A stretch of DNA of 64,000 bases. It comes from Pyrus communis (taxonomy: Eukaryota; Streptophyta; Magnoliopsida; Rosales; Rosaceae). Shown here one piece after another: positions 22,201 through 34,791 of the stretch. The notes below the pieces were generated by a model. That model was given only the letters and a program-made list of their open reading frames with translations, had not been told where the DNA came from and made no database searches. Both the position numbers and the translations under genes were made by a program. Every line of letters starts with the position of its first letter. Within the stretch, counting starts at the first letter, position 1. The stretch is taken from NCBI RefSeq assembly GCF_963583255.1, contig NC_084813.1:11828001-11892000 (forward strand). The letters are read 5' to 3'.

Positions 22201-23697
22201 GTGTGAGTAGGAATCCTCGTCCAACTAGGAATCCTCATGTGAGTGGGAAACCTCCTTCAATTTGGAAACCTTCTCGTAATTGGAATCCTCGTCGTAGTAG
22301 GAATCCTTTCGACATCAACTCTTAAATTTCGTCCATTCCTTTTGCTCCAAGCATAAGCTATTCAATTTGTGCCCAAAAGTGCTCCAAAAGGCTCCAAAAT
22401 GCATCCTTTCGCCAAATACGTCTCATGAACCTGAAAACACACAAAAGAAGCTTAAAGAACTAAAATAACTAAGAACTAATAACATAAATGTACGAAAACA
22501 AGCAAACTAAGTCGCATAAATATGCTCCTATCAATAATTCATACCCAAACACCCTTGTGCCGCAACAAAGAAGGAGAAAGAAGAGAGGAGAAGCCTCGGA
22601 CGTTTTGGCCATTCAAGCTTGGATTGTTGGAGCGTTTCTAGGTGTATTCAATCATTGTTTTCAATGTTTAATTTATATTCTCTTTGTTTTGTTGTAAACA
22701 TGAGGAGCTAAACTTGTTTTAGCTAGGGGAGACTTTGAAACCATGATTATATTTGCAATATGAATTGATTAATTCCAGTTGTGATTTCATAAATTGTGAA
22801 TGCAATTTACTTAACCGTTTGATGGATAACTTATTCTTGTTTGTTGATTAAGGGTGCGCACTTAGTTTGCATGCATGAATTTGGGGCTAGAATATAAGGG
22901 AGTTTCACATAATCGTTACAAACTTATATTCACAAGTAGTTAAGGTTGTTTTCACAATCATGTTAAGTAAATTCCTAGCATGAGTATCATGATGTCATAG
23001 TTACAAGTGCTTTGTCAATACTTATGATTTTCATAGAACGTAATGATCTTTGATTGTATCTCTATTATGATGTCATGTAGGGGACTTTTGAAGAATGCTT
23101 TGGGTTGTCGTATGATGTCATCCAATCCAATAACTTAAGGAAAATCTGAGGGTTAATTAGTGATGTCACGGTTAATCTGGGGTGTTGAGGTTCATGGTTT
23201 ATCGAAAAGCAATTGGAAATCAATTTGTATGCAAGTGTGTCATGTGTGGAGAAGGACCTTCTAGCTAGCTAATCACCCATCCATATCCCCAAATTCGTCC
23301 AAACCTTGTTTAAGTCTTTTAGTTACTTGTTTTTATCTTCAATTCGTCAAAAACCCAATCCCCTTTATTTAGTTGTGTCAAATATGTCCTAAAATGTGTA
23401 GTCTTTTGAGTAAAACCAATTCTATTTTCGTCCAAATTGAGTCCTAGAGTCTAGTTTGAGTCTTTTTTATTGTTTTGTGTTGTTTTGAGTCTTTTAAGTT
23501 TGTTTTGAGTCATATAAGTTTAGTTAAGAGTCTTTTGAGTTTGTTTAAGTGTTTTGAAGCATATTTTTGTATCTTTGAGTCAGTTTTCATTAGATTAGCA
23601 ATCCCTCCTAATCTCCGGCCTAGAACGATCCCTACTTATGTCTATACTACAATTGTCAAAAAGAGGGTTTAATTTGAGTGGTATTATATATCACATC
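19263..23697 (+). repeat. LTR shared by E0 and E3, split by a solo LTR
   Basis: It begins TGATAGGAGCATATTT right after a weak PPT-like GGGAATT and ends in TATCACATCA before the E3 PBS. Without the solo LTR (20024-22533 plus one 5-bp duplication) it is about 1.92 kb. U3 has four near-repeats of about 18 bp (AAGAAGGATTCCTA...) at 19488-19566, the last being the inverted repeat TTTCCTACTT/AAGTAGGAAA at 19546-19566. The TATA box is TATATATA at 19884-19891. Being 3' LTR of one unit and 5' LTR of the next, it marks a tandem recombinant. Confidence 0.85.
20024..22533 (-). mobile_element. Solo LTR, reverse strand
   Basis: It begins TGATGCGTTACGAATGTGAC and ends TATGCTCCTATCA, with target duplication ATAAT at 20019-20023 and 22534-22538. 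No internal region is present, so the element was reduced to one LTR by LTR-LTR recombination. Near 22172-22310 it has a run of degenerate repeats around AGGAATCCT, the reverse-strand form of the U3 repeats seen in other LTRs here. It contains no gene. Confidence 0.93.
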
Positions 23698-23704
23698 AAA
23701 TTTT

Positions 23705-23722
23705 TGGCGTCGTTGCCGGGGA
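23705..23722 (+). other. Primer-binding site of E3
   Basis: TGGCGTCGTTGCCGGGGA matches the tRNA-Asp complement with one change. It lies seven bases after the LTR end. Confidence 0.88.
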
Positions 23723-23847
23723 CTAGCAACTTTGCTAATCCCCCGTTGTTTCCCTTTGTTTCAGTTATGTATTTTAGTTTTAGTTTCCGATTTGTGTTTT
23801 GTTTTTTTTTTTTTTTTTGTTGATTTTAGGTACTAGAGAAGCATGAC

Positions 23848-24284
23848 ATGGCTCTTGATAATGCCTCTCTTTTGTCACAGCTCATGGAAAGGTCCCAAAG
23901 AATTGGTACATTTTATCATAATCAATCAAGGAATGACGTGTTTTCCAATACTTACAATTCAGATTGGAGTGATCATTCAAACTCTATATGGTGGGAACCT
24001 CAACATGTTCAACAAGAAGGATATTGGCAGCCATATGAGGAGTTATATTCAAGACCTATGCACCCACCACAACCTCATATTCAATATGCCCAACCAAACT
24101 CAGGTTTGTCAATAGATTATAATCAAATTCTTAATGAATTAATTTTTTTGGTGCAGGGCTCACAAAATCAAGTCAATGAGGCTCAACAAGGAGAATATTG
24201 GCAACCATATGAGGAGTTCTATACAACACCTATGCAGCCACCACAATCTGCCCAAAACCATCAAGGTACGTCTTTAGATAATGC
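23848..24284 (+). pseudogene. E3 Gag-C-like ORF, N-terminal part (cut by a solo LTR)
   Basis: It starts at ATG shortly after TTTTAGGTACTAGAGAAG. The N-terminus differs from E1 (MALDNASLLSQLMERSQ), followed by NDVFSNTYNSDWSDHSNSIWWEPQ, which resembles the Gag segment NDPYSNTYNPGWRDHPNFKWREPQ. The two QPYEE modules follow at about residues 50-70 and 115-135. The frame reaches SLDNA at 24284, where the solo LTR begins; the reading beyond that point is LTR sequence. The sequence resumes at 27504 on the duplicated AATGC. Confidence 0.82.
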
Positions 24285-27200
24285 TGATAGGAGCATATTC
24301 ATGCGACTTAAATGGCTTGTTCTCGTGCATTTACGTTATGTTTCTCTAGTTATTTTAGTCCTTTATGCTTCTTTTGTGTGTTTTCAGGTTCTAAGGGCAA
24401 GGTATGCAAAAGGATGCCTTTTGGAGCCTTTTGGAGCAAATTAGAGATTGGAATGGATATCATATGCTTGGAGCCAAGAGGATGGACGAAATTAAAGACT
24501 TGAAGTAGGAAAGTTAAATCCTAAAAGACCTCATGTTTAAGCATCATTGAAGACTCCTACGCATTTTAGAACACAAAAACAACATTCCTTGCAACCTTAG
24601 GACATTGTCGTGTGTTTCCTTGTGTCTCCCTTCCTTGCCATGCAAGGAAGGGCTTTGTTCCCTATTTTAAACACTTAAAGCATTCACTTATCATATCATT
24701 CACTTATCATATCATTCACTTATTATAAGCATTCACTTATCACTTCCATTCACTTATCACTTATCACTTCCATTCACTTATCACTCACCACATATCATTC
24801 ATTTATCACTTAACATATCATTCATTTATCACTTAATACATCATTCACTTATCACTTATCATACTCATAATCATCTACACATTTCAACCATTTAAACATA
24901 TGCATTTCAACTCACATGCATCATCATCATGCAACCAACCTTGCCACATGCTTTCCAAGCTTTCCCCCTTCATCATTAAGCCACATTCACTCCCATTTCT
25001 CTCCCCTTAACAGCCCTAAACCGTGCATAATTAAAGGACACCATTCAACAAACACATGCACCAAAAGACAACATTGGCATGCATCACATGCATTTCCAAC
25101 ACTTCCCCCTTTGTGCCGTGCCTTCCCTTCCACTTTCCAACCACATTCTTTCAATTCCCACTTCATCATTACACCACCTAAGCCACATGCACTCCCATTC
25201 TTTAATTCAGCCACTTAATCATTCAACCACAAAACAATCACACAACACACCAACACACATGCATCCTGAAATTCTTTGTCGTGCAATCACATGCATTTCC
25301 CTTGACATTTTCAGCCATCACACTTCATCATTACACCACCATTCACTCTTTAACCCACACACACTTCACACAAACAACATTCACATGCATTCACATGCAT
25401 TTCCAACACAAAACACACTCAAAACCGTGGCCACCTTTGCATTTCAGCATTCCCATTTGCATTTTCAGATTTCCAGCTTTCCAACCTAGCCACATTCACA
25501 TGCATTCACTCATAATCATTCACCAAACTTGCAGCCACATTTCCACCCACCTCCTAGCTGTCATGTTCCCTCCATTACTCCTATAAATACCCTTGCATTC
25601 ATTCATTCAATATCATCTCATTTCATACACAACACATTACAAACACATTCTCCCTTCCCTAGCCGTGAGCTTCCCATCTCTCCCCTTATAATCCAAACAC
25701 CATCTTTCCATTTCCATCACTCCTCACTCCATTCCACACTTCCATCCCCCAAACCAATTATCCCTAGACCTTATGCTACAATAAAGAGGAAGAGAAGAGG
25801 ACCTAAACGTTCATACAATTCAAGTTTGAGTTGTTGGAATGTTTAGGTGTTTCTTTGATTTCAATGTTTAATTTTAATTCTCTTTGTTTTGTATGAGGAA
25901 CTAAACCCCCCCCCCTGGCTAGGGGGGGATTCGAAATATATATTTATGCTTGCATTTTGATTTGATTACTTCTAATTGCGTTTCATAAGTTGTGGATTCA
26001 ATTTGTTTAACCGTTTGATTGATAACTTATTTATGAATGTTTATTAAGAATGCGCGCTTAATTTTCATGCATAAATATGACGCTAGAATATAAGTGAATT
26101 TCACCTAATCGTTATGAACTTATATTCACAAGTAGTGGAGGTTGCTTATAAACAATCGCGTTAAACGAATTCTTGGCATAAGTTTCATGCAATCATAGTA
26201 ACGAATGCCTCGTCAAAACTTATAATTTTCATAGAGCGTAATGATTCTTGCTTGTTTCTCTATTATGCAATCATGTAGGGGACTTGTGAGGAATGTTTTG
26301 GGTTGTCGTATGCAATCATCCAATTCAATAACGTTAGGAAGATTTGAAGGTTAATTAGTGCATCACGGTTAACTTGGAGTGTTGAGAATTAATGATTTAT
26401 TGAAATGCAATTGGAAATTGTTTTATTATGCAAGTATAATATATGTGGAGATGAACCCCGTAGCTAACTTTCCATCCATTTGTTCTTTCTTTTCTTGTTT
26501 CTGTTCTCATGTTTAATTTAACTTGTTAATCAATTATGTTAAACATGTGGAACTAATTTCTTTTTAGTTAGAGGCGAATTTGAAACCATGGACATATGTT
26601 GGTTATGATTTGATTTACTCCAGTTATGAACTCATGAACTTTAGATGTGGGTTACTTTTCTGTTTTGATTAAGAACTTGTTTATGTATATGGGTTGAGGG
26701 TCGACACTTAATTTGCATGCCTAAACTTGATGCTAGGATATAAGGGAATTTCACCTAATCGTTATGAACTTATATTCATGAGTAGTAAAGATCGCTAGTC
26801 ACGATTGTGTTTAGTAAACCCTAGGCTGGATTAACATGCGTATTCCATAGTTATGAATGCCTAGTCAATGTTTATGATTTCCGTTGAACTTAATGATCTT
26901 TGTTGAATGTCTCTATCATGCGTATTCCATGGTTAGGGACTTTGATTAGGAATGCTTTGGATTGTCGTATGCAATCATCCAATCCAATGAATCTAGGGAA
27001 ATCTGAAAGTTAATTTAAGCGGACCTAATTAACTTGGAGCATTGTCATTCATCGTTTGTTGAAGTCATAACTGGGAGTCAATTTATATGCTTATGTACAT
27101 GTGTGGATAAGGAACCCTCTAACTAGTTTCTCATCATTTTATTTCATCCATTTCGTTTTTAGAATCTGTTTTAATTCCAAGTTTCTGTTTTAGTTTAAAT

Positions 27201-27503
27201 TCATCCAAAACCAATCCCCCATTTATTTTAAAGTGTTAGATTAGTTAGAAATACATTTAGTTTGTGTTTATAAGTGCTTTGGGTACTGTTTGAGTCTTTT
27301 GGTTTGTTTGAGTGTTTTAAAGTTTAGTTTTGCAATTCTTTGAGTCTAGTATAGTGTTTCATATTGTTATTTTACGTTTTTGAGTCAAATCCAAGTGATT
27401 AACAATCCCTCCTAATCCCCGGTCCAGAACGATCCCTACTTATACATATACTACAATTTGACGAAAAGAGGGTTTAGTTTGTGTGCGTATAATTATCGCA
27501 TCA
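24285..27503 (+). mobile_element. Solo LTR with an internal duplication
   Basis: TGATAGGAGC...TCGCATCA is flanked by AATGC at 24280-24284 and 27504-27508, and is inserted in the E3 ORF. It is unusually long (3219 bp). Two related blocks of about 630 bp (about 25865-26490 and 26509-27145) each resemble the R/U5 region of the other LTRs. The TATA box TATAAAT is at 25582-25588. A CATTCACTTATCA-type repeat tract lies in U3. The reverse LTR at 62576 has the same layout. Short open frames here are chance reading of CA-rich sequence. Confidence 0.9.
24676..24875 (+). repeat. CATTCACTTATCA-type tandem tract in U3
   Basis: Degenerate units such as CATTCACTTATCA and CATTCACTTATCACTTC are repeated about a dozen times. 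They lie in the U3 part of the solo LTR, upstream of its TATA box. This is low-complexity sequence with no coding content. Confidence 0.85.
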
Positions 27504-28331
27504 AATGCTACAATTCTTAAGTTACTTACCAATTTGTCTCAGGGGCAAGAAAATCAAAACAAAAGGTTGGACCACTTGGAAAAGAAAATTGGGCAGATAG
27601 CGGAATTCGTAGGGCAATTCCGAGAACAAGGCAAGCTCCCTAGTTCAACCATTATCAATCCAAAGGGAGGGTTCGAATCTGCCAAAGCAATCACCTTGAG
27701 GAGTGGAAAAGAAGTTGGCATTAGTCCAAAACCATCCAAAACAAGTCCAAATGAAGATGAGAGGTTGTAATTGGAAGAGGAGGAGTCAAGCAAGGCCACA
27801 GCAAGGGTAGAAACACCCTTGCCGCAACCACCTAGGGACCCTAATGCATCCAATTCATCCAATTCGGCCACTAGAGGTAAGTTGGGTTCAAATTCGATTA
27901 ATTCTAACCCTATTCCACCCAATGTCCCTATTTCTTGCAGATTCATGATTTCCAAGGAAGAAGAAAGTGAAAAAGACATCTTGGAAGCCCTTCCAAAGGT
28001 GAAAAGTAGGGGATATCAAGAATTCATCAAAGAGGATGTTCTTGAGACAAACAACCCCAAAGAAGTTGAATTTTATGACACAGGACAAGGAACAATCCTC
28101 ACACCAAATCTGGCCAAGTGCAAAGTTCTTGAAACGTTCAAAGAAGATGTGTTTATCCTTGAGTTCTTGTTGGAGGACATAGGTAAGCCACCTCCACCAA
28201 TTTCAATTTCGTTTTATACTAACAGGTTGTTGATGATTCAGGCACCCAATCTTGAATTTAAACCATTACCGGATCATTTCAAGTATCACCTTCCATTCAA
28301 AGATATATTCCATGCCGTGGGTTCCAATTGA
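27504..28331 (+). pseudogene. E3 Gag-C-like ORF, C-terminal part
   Basis: It resumes in frame after the solo LTR: ILKLLTNLSQGQENQNKRLDHLEKK, IGQIAEFVGQFREQGKLPSS, GGFESAKAITLRSGKEVG. This is the coiled-coil and SGKEVG region of Gag. TAA at 27768-27770 replaces the CAA expected in ERLQLEEEE. The rest (27771-28331) reads ATARVETPLPQPP, NVPISCRFM, EKDILEALPKV, a lineage-specific EFIKEDVLETNNPKEVEFYDTGQG segment, and ends QAPNLEFKPLPDHFKYHLPF. Except for the LTR and this nonsense codon the frame is open and collinear with E1 and E6. Confidence 0.83.
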
Positions 28332-30225
28332 GCCTAAGAAGAGAGTTCGTCCGGCTACAAGACGTTAAAGCAAGCGCTTCTTGGGAGGGAACCCATGCGT
28401 TCAACTAGAGAGGACTTAGGCAATCCAACAATTCATTCCAAACAATCAGATTTGCGTTCCTAACTCTCTCTCTTTATATTGCTTTTATTTTGTCATGTTA
28501 GTTAGTTTTTATATTGTTCGTTTGAATGTGAATCTTTGTTTGAAACATTGAGGACAATGTTTGATTTAAGTGTGTTGGGGGGGGGGGGGGGGGCAAACAA
28601 GTTGTTCTTGCATGTTTTTACATGATTTTCGTGGGATTTTATCACCTATCACTTATAATGTTGTTTCTCACTGTTTTTAAGTGTTTTTAGAGTGTTTTGA
28701 AGTGTTTTCATGTCTTTTGTTCAGAAAATCCGAAAATTTACAAAAAATTACAAAACAGTTTTGAAAAACCCAAAAAAGAGTTGTTTTGAAGTTGTTTTTG
28801 TGTGTTTGTTTGTCTTAGGGTACCTTCCAACACAATGATGAGGATTTGGTTTTTAATTGCATGATTATTAAAGAATGTTGTAAATATGGATGGAAGTTTG
28901 ATTTACGCTTTGGTTTATGCTTGGTTATAGTTATAGTTTACAAATTCACATGTAATCACAAAGAGAAAATCAGTTTTTGTAACATGCTTGAAGGAAGGAA
29001 CTCAAACTAATGTTACATCCTTGAGAGACTTGAGCCTATAACGTTCTTTGGAGTGTATAAATCTGTGATTTCTTGTTTTCTAAAGTCGTTGCATGATCTC
29101 ATCATTCTTTGCTTGGTTGCTACTTGGAATGTATATCATTATAGTTCCAAACACTAGAACTCATGCCCATTTCATTCAAAGCATGATATTGATTGCATAA
29201 CATACAATAAGATGAAGTTGTTAGTCAAGCCAAAGCCAAAAAGCCTATCCCTTTTGATATGTATTGTAGGATTAACCCTTCTGAGCCTTTTCAAGCCTAT
29301 TTTCTTTGTCAGCCCCATTATCCTTACCTAGCCTAGATTAGGACTTCCAATACCTTTGTTCTTAAAGGATAGTGAAGCATGACTTAGAATGAACTCATTT
29401 TGATCAATATATTGCAGAAAATGAGTGTGGGGGAAGATGATAGGGCACGGCAAAAGAAGGAAATAAAGAAAAAAAAATAAAAGAAGAAAAAATTCGTGGA
29501 AAAAATAAAAAGAAAATAGAAAAGTGGTGAAAAGAAAGAAAAAGAGTTGAAAAATAAGTGAGAATGATCTCACAAGTATTGGTTGTTGAAGAAAGGGTCC
29601 AAAAGTTTGAATTTGACCCTAAATGTTGCATGAATCTTCCCTTGTGTTTAAAAGTTGATTTCTGCCATTAGAAGTGAGTTTAAGTGTCAATTTCATTACT
29701 TTGCTTCTTATTGCTTTAAGAACCTTTGTTATCCTTTGCCTTTCCTTGGTAGCCATTACCCTTAGCCCCGTTACAACCCTCAACTTCTATCTTGATGTTA
29801 TGTGTTCAATATGTGGAGTTTGAAAGTGGTATGAGCATATGGAGTCACTGGTTCTCATTCTAAGTAGTAGCATTCCATTCATGAGATCATATACATGTCA
29901 TTGTCATAAATCCAGAAAATGCTTTCTTTGATATAACATATGTGAGTGTTAGTCTTCATATTTAAATCAATCTTCTCACATATACCTAGTGTAGGGTGTG
30001 TACTTAGAAATTCTGTGTGAAAATAGAGTGCATTCTAGTGAGGAATTGAGGGAATTCTCTAAGGCATGTTACTACATTCAAAACATTGTTTTAATTGATT
30101 AAATGTGAACTAATAAGTGGTAACTATGATTAAGTGTTTGTTGAAGTGTAAAGAAAGCTAAAAACCGTGGGAATGACGTTCTTTAATGTGTCATGTTCGT
30201 TGGAAATCCCTGAGGTACATGTTGG
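28332..30225 (+). other. 3' noncoding region of E3 (first copy)
   Basis: It holds the conserved block, the hairpin (28543-28562), the long G-run, and the same conserved patches as in E1. The GCAGAAAATGAGTGTGGGGGAA block is near 29413-29435, followed by an A-rich tract at 29455-29560. It ends where E4 inserted, duplicating GTTGG (30221-30225 and 42257-42261). I see no gene. Confidence 0.78.
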
Positions 30226-32492
30226 TGATGCGAAAATTACTTAACACACAAATTAAACCCTCTTGTTGACAATTGTAGTAGATATGTAAGTAGGGATCGT
30301 TCTTAAACCGGGGATTAGGAGGGATTGCTAAACACTCTAAACTGACTCAAAATCGTAAAAACAAAGTTTAAACACTAAACTAGACTCAAAGAATGCAAAA
30401 CTAAACTATAAAACACCAAAACAAACCAAAAGACTCAAAACAGCAAACAAACACTCAAAACTGCCTTAAAAACACTTTCTGGGCAGTTTTGAACACTATA
30501 CTCAAATCTGGACGAAATTAAGTTATCACTTGACTCAAAACACTTTAAAACATCAACTAAATTGATTTCTAACTAATCTAACACTTTAAATTAATGGGGG
30601 AATTGGTTTTGACGAAAATTAAGTAAATTAAGACAAGGACAAAGAAAACAAATTCTTTAGACTAAATTAGGTGAATTGATGAATGATGGGCTAACTAGAG
30701 GGTTCTTCTCCACACATGACACACTTGCATTCAAATTGATTTCCAATTGCTTCTTTCAATAAATCATGAAACTCAATACCCTAAGTTAACCGTGAACAAC
30801 ACTTTTTTTAACTTTCAAGTTTTCCTTAAGTTATTGAATTGGATGGGAATGCGCATACAACAACTCAAAACATTCTCTAAAAGTCCCTTACGTGAAAAGA
30901 ACAATAAAGGTACAATCAAAGATCATTAAGTTTCATGAAAACTATAAGTATTGACGAGGTAATTGTTACTATGAAAAACATGAAACTTTTGCCAAGAATT
31001 CACTTAACGCGATCGTCGATAAACGACCTCCACTACTAGTAAATATAAGGTTATAACTATTAGGTGAAATTCCCTTATATTTTAGCTTCAAATCCCTGCA
31101 TGAAGAACTAAGTGGCCACCTTAATCCACACACAAGAATGAGTTATCAATCAAACAGTTAAGCAAATTGAATTCACAACTTATGAAATAATAATTGGATG
31201 TAATCAATTCATCTTGCAAGCATAATCATGGTATTGAATAGCCCCCTAGCCAAAAGGCTTAGTTCCTCATGTTCACAAAACAAAGGAAAACAGATTTATA
31301 CATTGTAAATATAAGAAAGAGAACACCTAAATACTCCAACGATCCAATGTTGAATAGCTAGACTCTTCAAGCAATCTTCTTCCCCTCCTTTGCTACGGCA
31401 CAAGAGGTTCTGGTGAGTTTAGGGGGTTATGGATGATGTAGAATGATGGATTTAGGTTTGGGATGGATGTAGGGGACGGCAAGGGTTGGTTTTGGGCAGA
31501 AAATATGGAGAATGGTGAAGTATGGATGTGTTAGAGGGATGGGATGATTTTCTGGCGCGAATGGTGAATGAATCAATCTTTGTGGCTGCTACAAGGAAGT
31601 TTCTTTATTGGATTTCAGGAATTAAAACCCTAGGTTATTTAGGTAAACAGAAATTAAGTCAAAAGCTTCTAGAAATAGGAAATCAAATCAGAAATTTAAA
31701 GGAAAGTAATTAAAAGTTGCAACAATTGCATAAAACACAAAAGGAATGTGTTTTAATGCAAGGAAATAGGAAAGAACCATCTCCCTTGCACGGCAAGGGA
31801 GAGGAAAGGTCAAGGGAGGTGCAGATGTGATATAGGAAAGGTTTAAATGTCCTAAAACTAAAGGAAACAAGGTTCCCTCGCACGGCAAGGGTTTGTAAGA
31901 AAAGGAATGCTTTTTATTTCTGAAATTAGGCAAGAATTTTGGAATAGAAAAGGGTATGTGAGTTATGGCTGAGCTTGGTATGAAAAAGGAATGTGTTTAA
32001 ATGGTTTAAAACAGGAAACAAGGCCCTTCCTTGCACGGCAAGGAAGGGAAACACAAAGGGGACACACGGCAATGACTTTAGGTTTGCAAGGGACATTGTT
32101 TTATGACCTAGAATAGGTAGGAGCCTTTGATATTGCTGAAATATGGAGTCCTTAAAGATTAGGAAAGATTAAACCAAAATAGGAAACCTTGGCTTAACTT
32201 TCCTACTTCAAGTAGGAAACCTTCTTTGATTAGGAATCCTCTTGTGATTAGGAATGCTCTTGTGATTATGAATCCTAACTCAATTTGGTCTTCAATTTCG
32301 TCCATTTCTTTTGCTTCAAACATAAGCTATCCATTCCAAGTCCAATTTTGCTCCAAAATGCTCCATTTTGCTTCCTTAGCCATATGAACCTAAAAACACA
32401 CAAAAGAAGCATAAAGGACTAAAATAACTAAGGAAACACAACGTAAATGCATGAGAACAAGCCAATTAAGTCGCATAAATATGCTCCTATCA
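30226..32492 (-). repeat. 3' LTR of E4
   Basis: It runs from TGATGCGAAAATTAC to TATGCTCCTATCA. The U3 inverted repeat is at 32199-32219, followed by degenerate GATTAGGAATCCT repeats to about 32280. The TATA-like TATAAAG of the 5' LTR reads CAATAAAG here. Confidence 0.92.
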
Positions 32493-34413
32493 AATTCCCC
32501 CACACTTAGCTTTTGCTAGTCCTCGACAAAACAAACAAACTAAACAAAACGAAACGAAACAAAACAAACAAAAGACACTCTAAACCTTCCAACGTTGCCT
32601 CAGGGATTTCCAATGCACATGACATGTTAAAATTCATTATCTCCACAGATTTTAGTCATCTTCACACTTAAGTACATTCTTAATCATAGTCACCACATAC
32701 TAGTTCACAATTAAGCAATTAAAACCATGTTTTGAATGTAGTAACATGCCTTAGAGAATTTGCTCAATTCCTTACAAGATGTGCACTCAATTTTCACTCA
32801 GATTTTCTAACTACACACCCTAATCTAGTTATATGTGAGAAGATTGATGTAAACATGAAAACGAACACTCACGTATATGTATCACAAAGAAAGCAATTTC
32901 TGGAGTTAATAAGCATGTTTAGATATGATCTCATGAATGGAATGCTACTACTTAGACGCGAGAACCAGTGACACCATATGCTCATACCAAATTCAAACTC
33001 CACAAATTGAAACACATAACACTCAAGATTGAAGTCAAGGGTTGTAATGGGGCTTGGGGTATTGGTTAACAATGGAAGGATAGGGATAACAAACATTCTT
33101 GAAGCAATAGCAGGCAAAGTAATGAATTTGAGACTTAGAATTCACTTTAAAACACAGAAATCAACTTTTAACACAAAGGGAAGATCTAAGCAACACTCAG
33201 GGCCATATTCAACATTTTGGACCCTTTCTTCAACTACCATAAACATGTGAACTTATTTTCATTTATTTCATACTCTTTTTTCTTTCTTTTCACAACTTTT
33301 TCTTTTCTTTTTCTTTTCCATGAATTTTTTCTTTTTTTTTCTTTTCCACCCGTGCCTATGGCACACTAACTCACATGAGAAATACTTCCCCCACACTTGT
33401 TTTCTGCCATACATTAATCAAAAGGAGTTCAATTCAAATCATGCTTTGCTATGCTTCAAGAATAAGGGTTTGGATGGTCCTAATCTAGGCTAGGTGAGGA
33501 TAATGTGGGTTAATAAAGAATGTAAGCTTAACAAGGCTCATGGGGTTAACTTAAACATATAATGAAGTAGGATACACGGCAATTTGGCTTTGGTGGTGGT
33601 CACTACACAACTTCTTCTTGAATACGTGTTATGCAAATCAATAACATGCTTCGAATGAAATGGGCATGAGTTCTAGCATTTGGAACTATATGATGAAACG
33701 CCTTCTAAGTAGTAACCAAGCAAAGAATAATGAGATCATGCAACGACTTTAGAAAACAATAATGCACAGATTTTAACTCTCCAAATAACATTTAGGCTCA
33801 AGTCTCACAAGGTTGTAGCGTTTGTTTGAGTTCCTTCCTTCAAGCATGCTACAAAAACTAATTTTTCTTTTATGATTGCATGTGAAGTCATACATTATAA
33901 CCATAACCAAGCATATACCAAGAGTAAATCAAACTTTTCTCCATGTTTATAACTCTTTTTAACAGTCATGCAATTAAAAACCAAATCCTCATCATTGTGT
34001 TGGAAGGTACCCTAAGACACAAACACACAAAAACGACTCAAAACACTCTTTTTAGGCTTTTCAAAACATGTTTTTCAAATTTTTATGTGATTTTCGGAGT
34101 TATAAAACAAAACACACTAAAACACTCCAAAACAACTTAAAAACACTTTAAAACAGCAAGGAACAACACTTGAAGTTATGGGTGATAAAATCCCACGAAT
34201 TTGCATCAAATATACTTAGTTACCCCCCCCCCCCCCCCCCCCCCCCCACACTTAAATCAAACATTGTCCTCAATGTTTTAAACATAAATTCACACAAAAC
34301 ACAAGATACAAATCTGGAATTTGGGGGATTCCTAGGGCTTCCTTTGTTGAATGGATGGGTTGCCTCCCACATAACGCTTGCTTTAACGTCGTACAACCGG
34401 ACGAAGAACACCT
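32493..34413 (-). other. 3' noncoding region of E4
   Basis: It lies between the end of pol and the 3' LTR and holds reverse-strand versions of the shared blocks: conserved block at 34354-34405, hairpin at 34259-34278, a C-run of about 24 bases at 34223-34247, and a pyrimidine-rich tract at 33270-33350. There is no frame long enough for an envelope-like protein, which some Athila elements have at this place. Confidence 0.78.
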
Positions 34414-34791
34414 TCACTCCACTTTGGAACCCACGGCATGCAATGGGATCTCCTCCACAACATGCTCCACAAAGTTCTCATAGTATGGTTTCAATCTATG
34501 TCCGTTCACCTTGAATTCTTGCCCTGTTCGCAAACTCTTAATTTGGACTGCACCATGCACAAAAAGATTAGTAATAACAAAAGGACCAACCCACTTGGAA
34601 CGTAACTTACCAGGGAAGAAACGAAGACGGGAGTTGAACAACAACACTTTCTGCCCTATTGTAAAAGTCTTGCCTCTAATCATCTTATCATGGAATGCCT
34701 TGGTCTTCTCTTTGTAAATTCTAGCATTCTCATAAGCTTCATGCCGTATTTCATCAAGTTCACATAATTAAAGCTTCCTATGAATTCCAGC
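34414..34791 (-). pseudogene. pol: E4 integrase C-terminal part
   Basis: The clearest segment is 34414-34683, reading [56 protein letters not shown], ending AVGSKVE. This is the basic DNA-binding C-terminal region of Ty3/Gypsy integrase. The preceding bases to 34791 encode the [21 protein letters not shown] linker but contain stops. The stop at 34414 is the natural end of the polyprotein, since E2 retains the same tail. Confidence 0.8.

Noticed and set aside
24676..24875. CRISPR-like array or satellite
   Set aside because: The units are degenerate, lack spacers and sit in an LTR of a plant element; this is a local low-complexity tract.
25079..25846. Overlapping open frames of 100-136 codons rich in His, Ser and Pro
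   Set aside because: They lie in U3 of a solo LTR and reflect CA/CT-rich low-complexity sequence with few stops. They have no domain and no counterpart in the other copy.
31522..31713. A 63-codon frame repeated at 41276-41467
   Set aside because: Both copies are in the LTRs of E4 and antisense to its transcription; duplication is due to the LTR pair.
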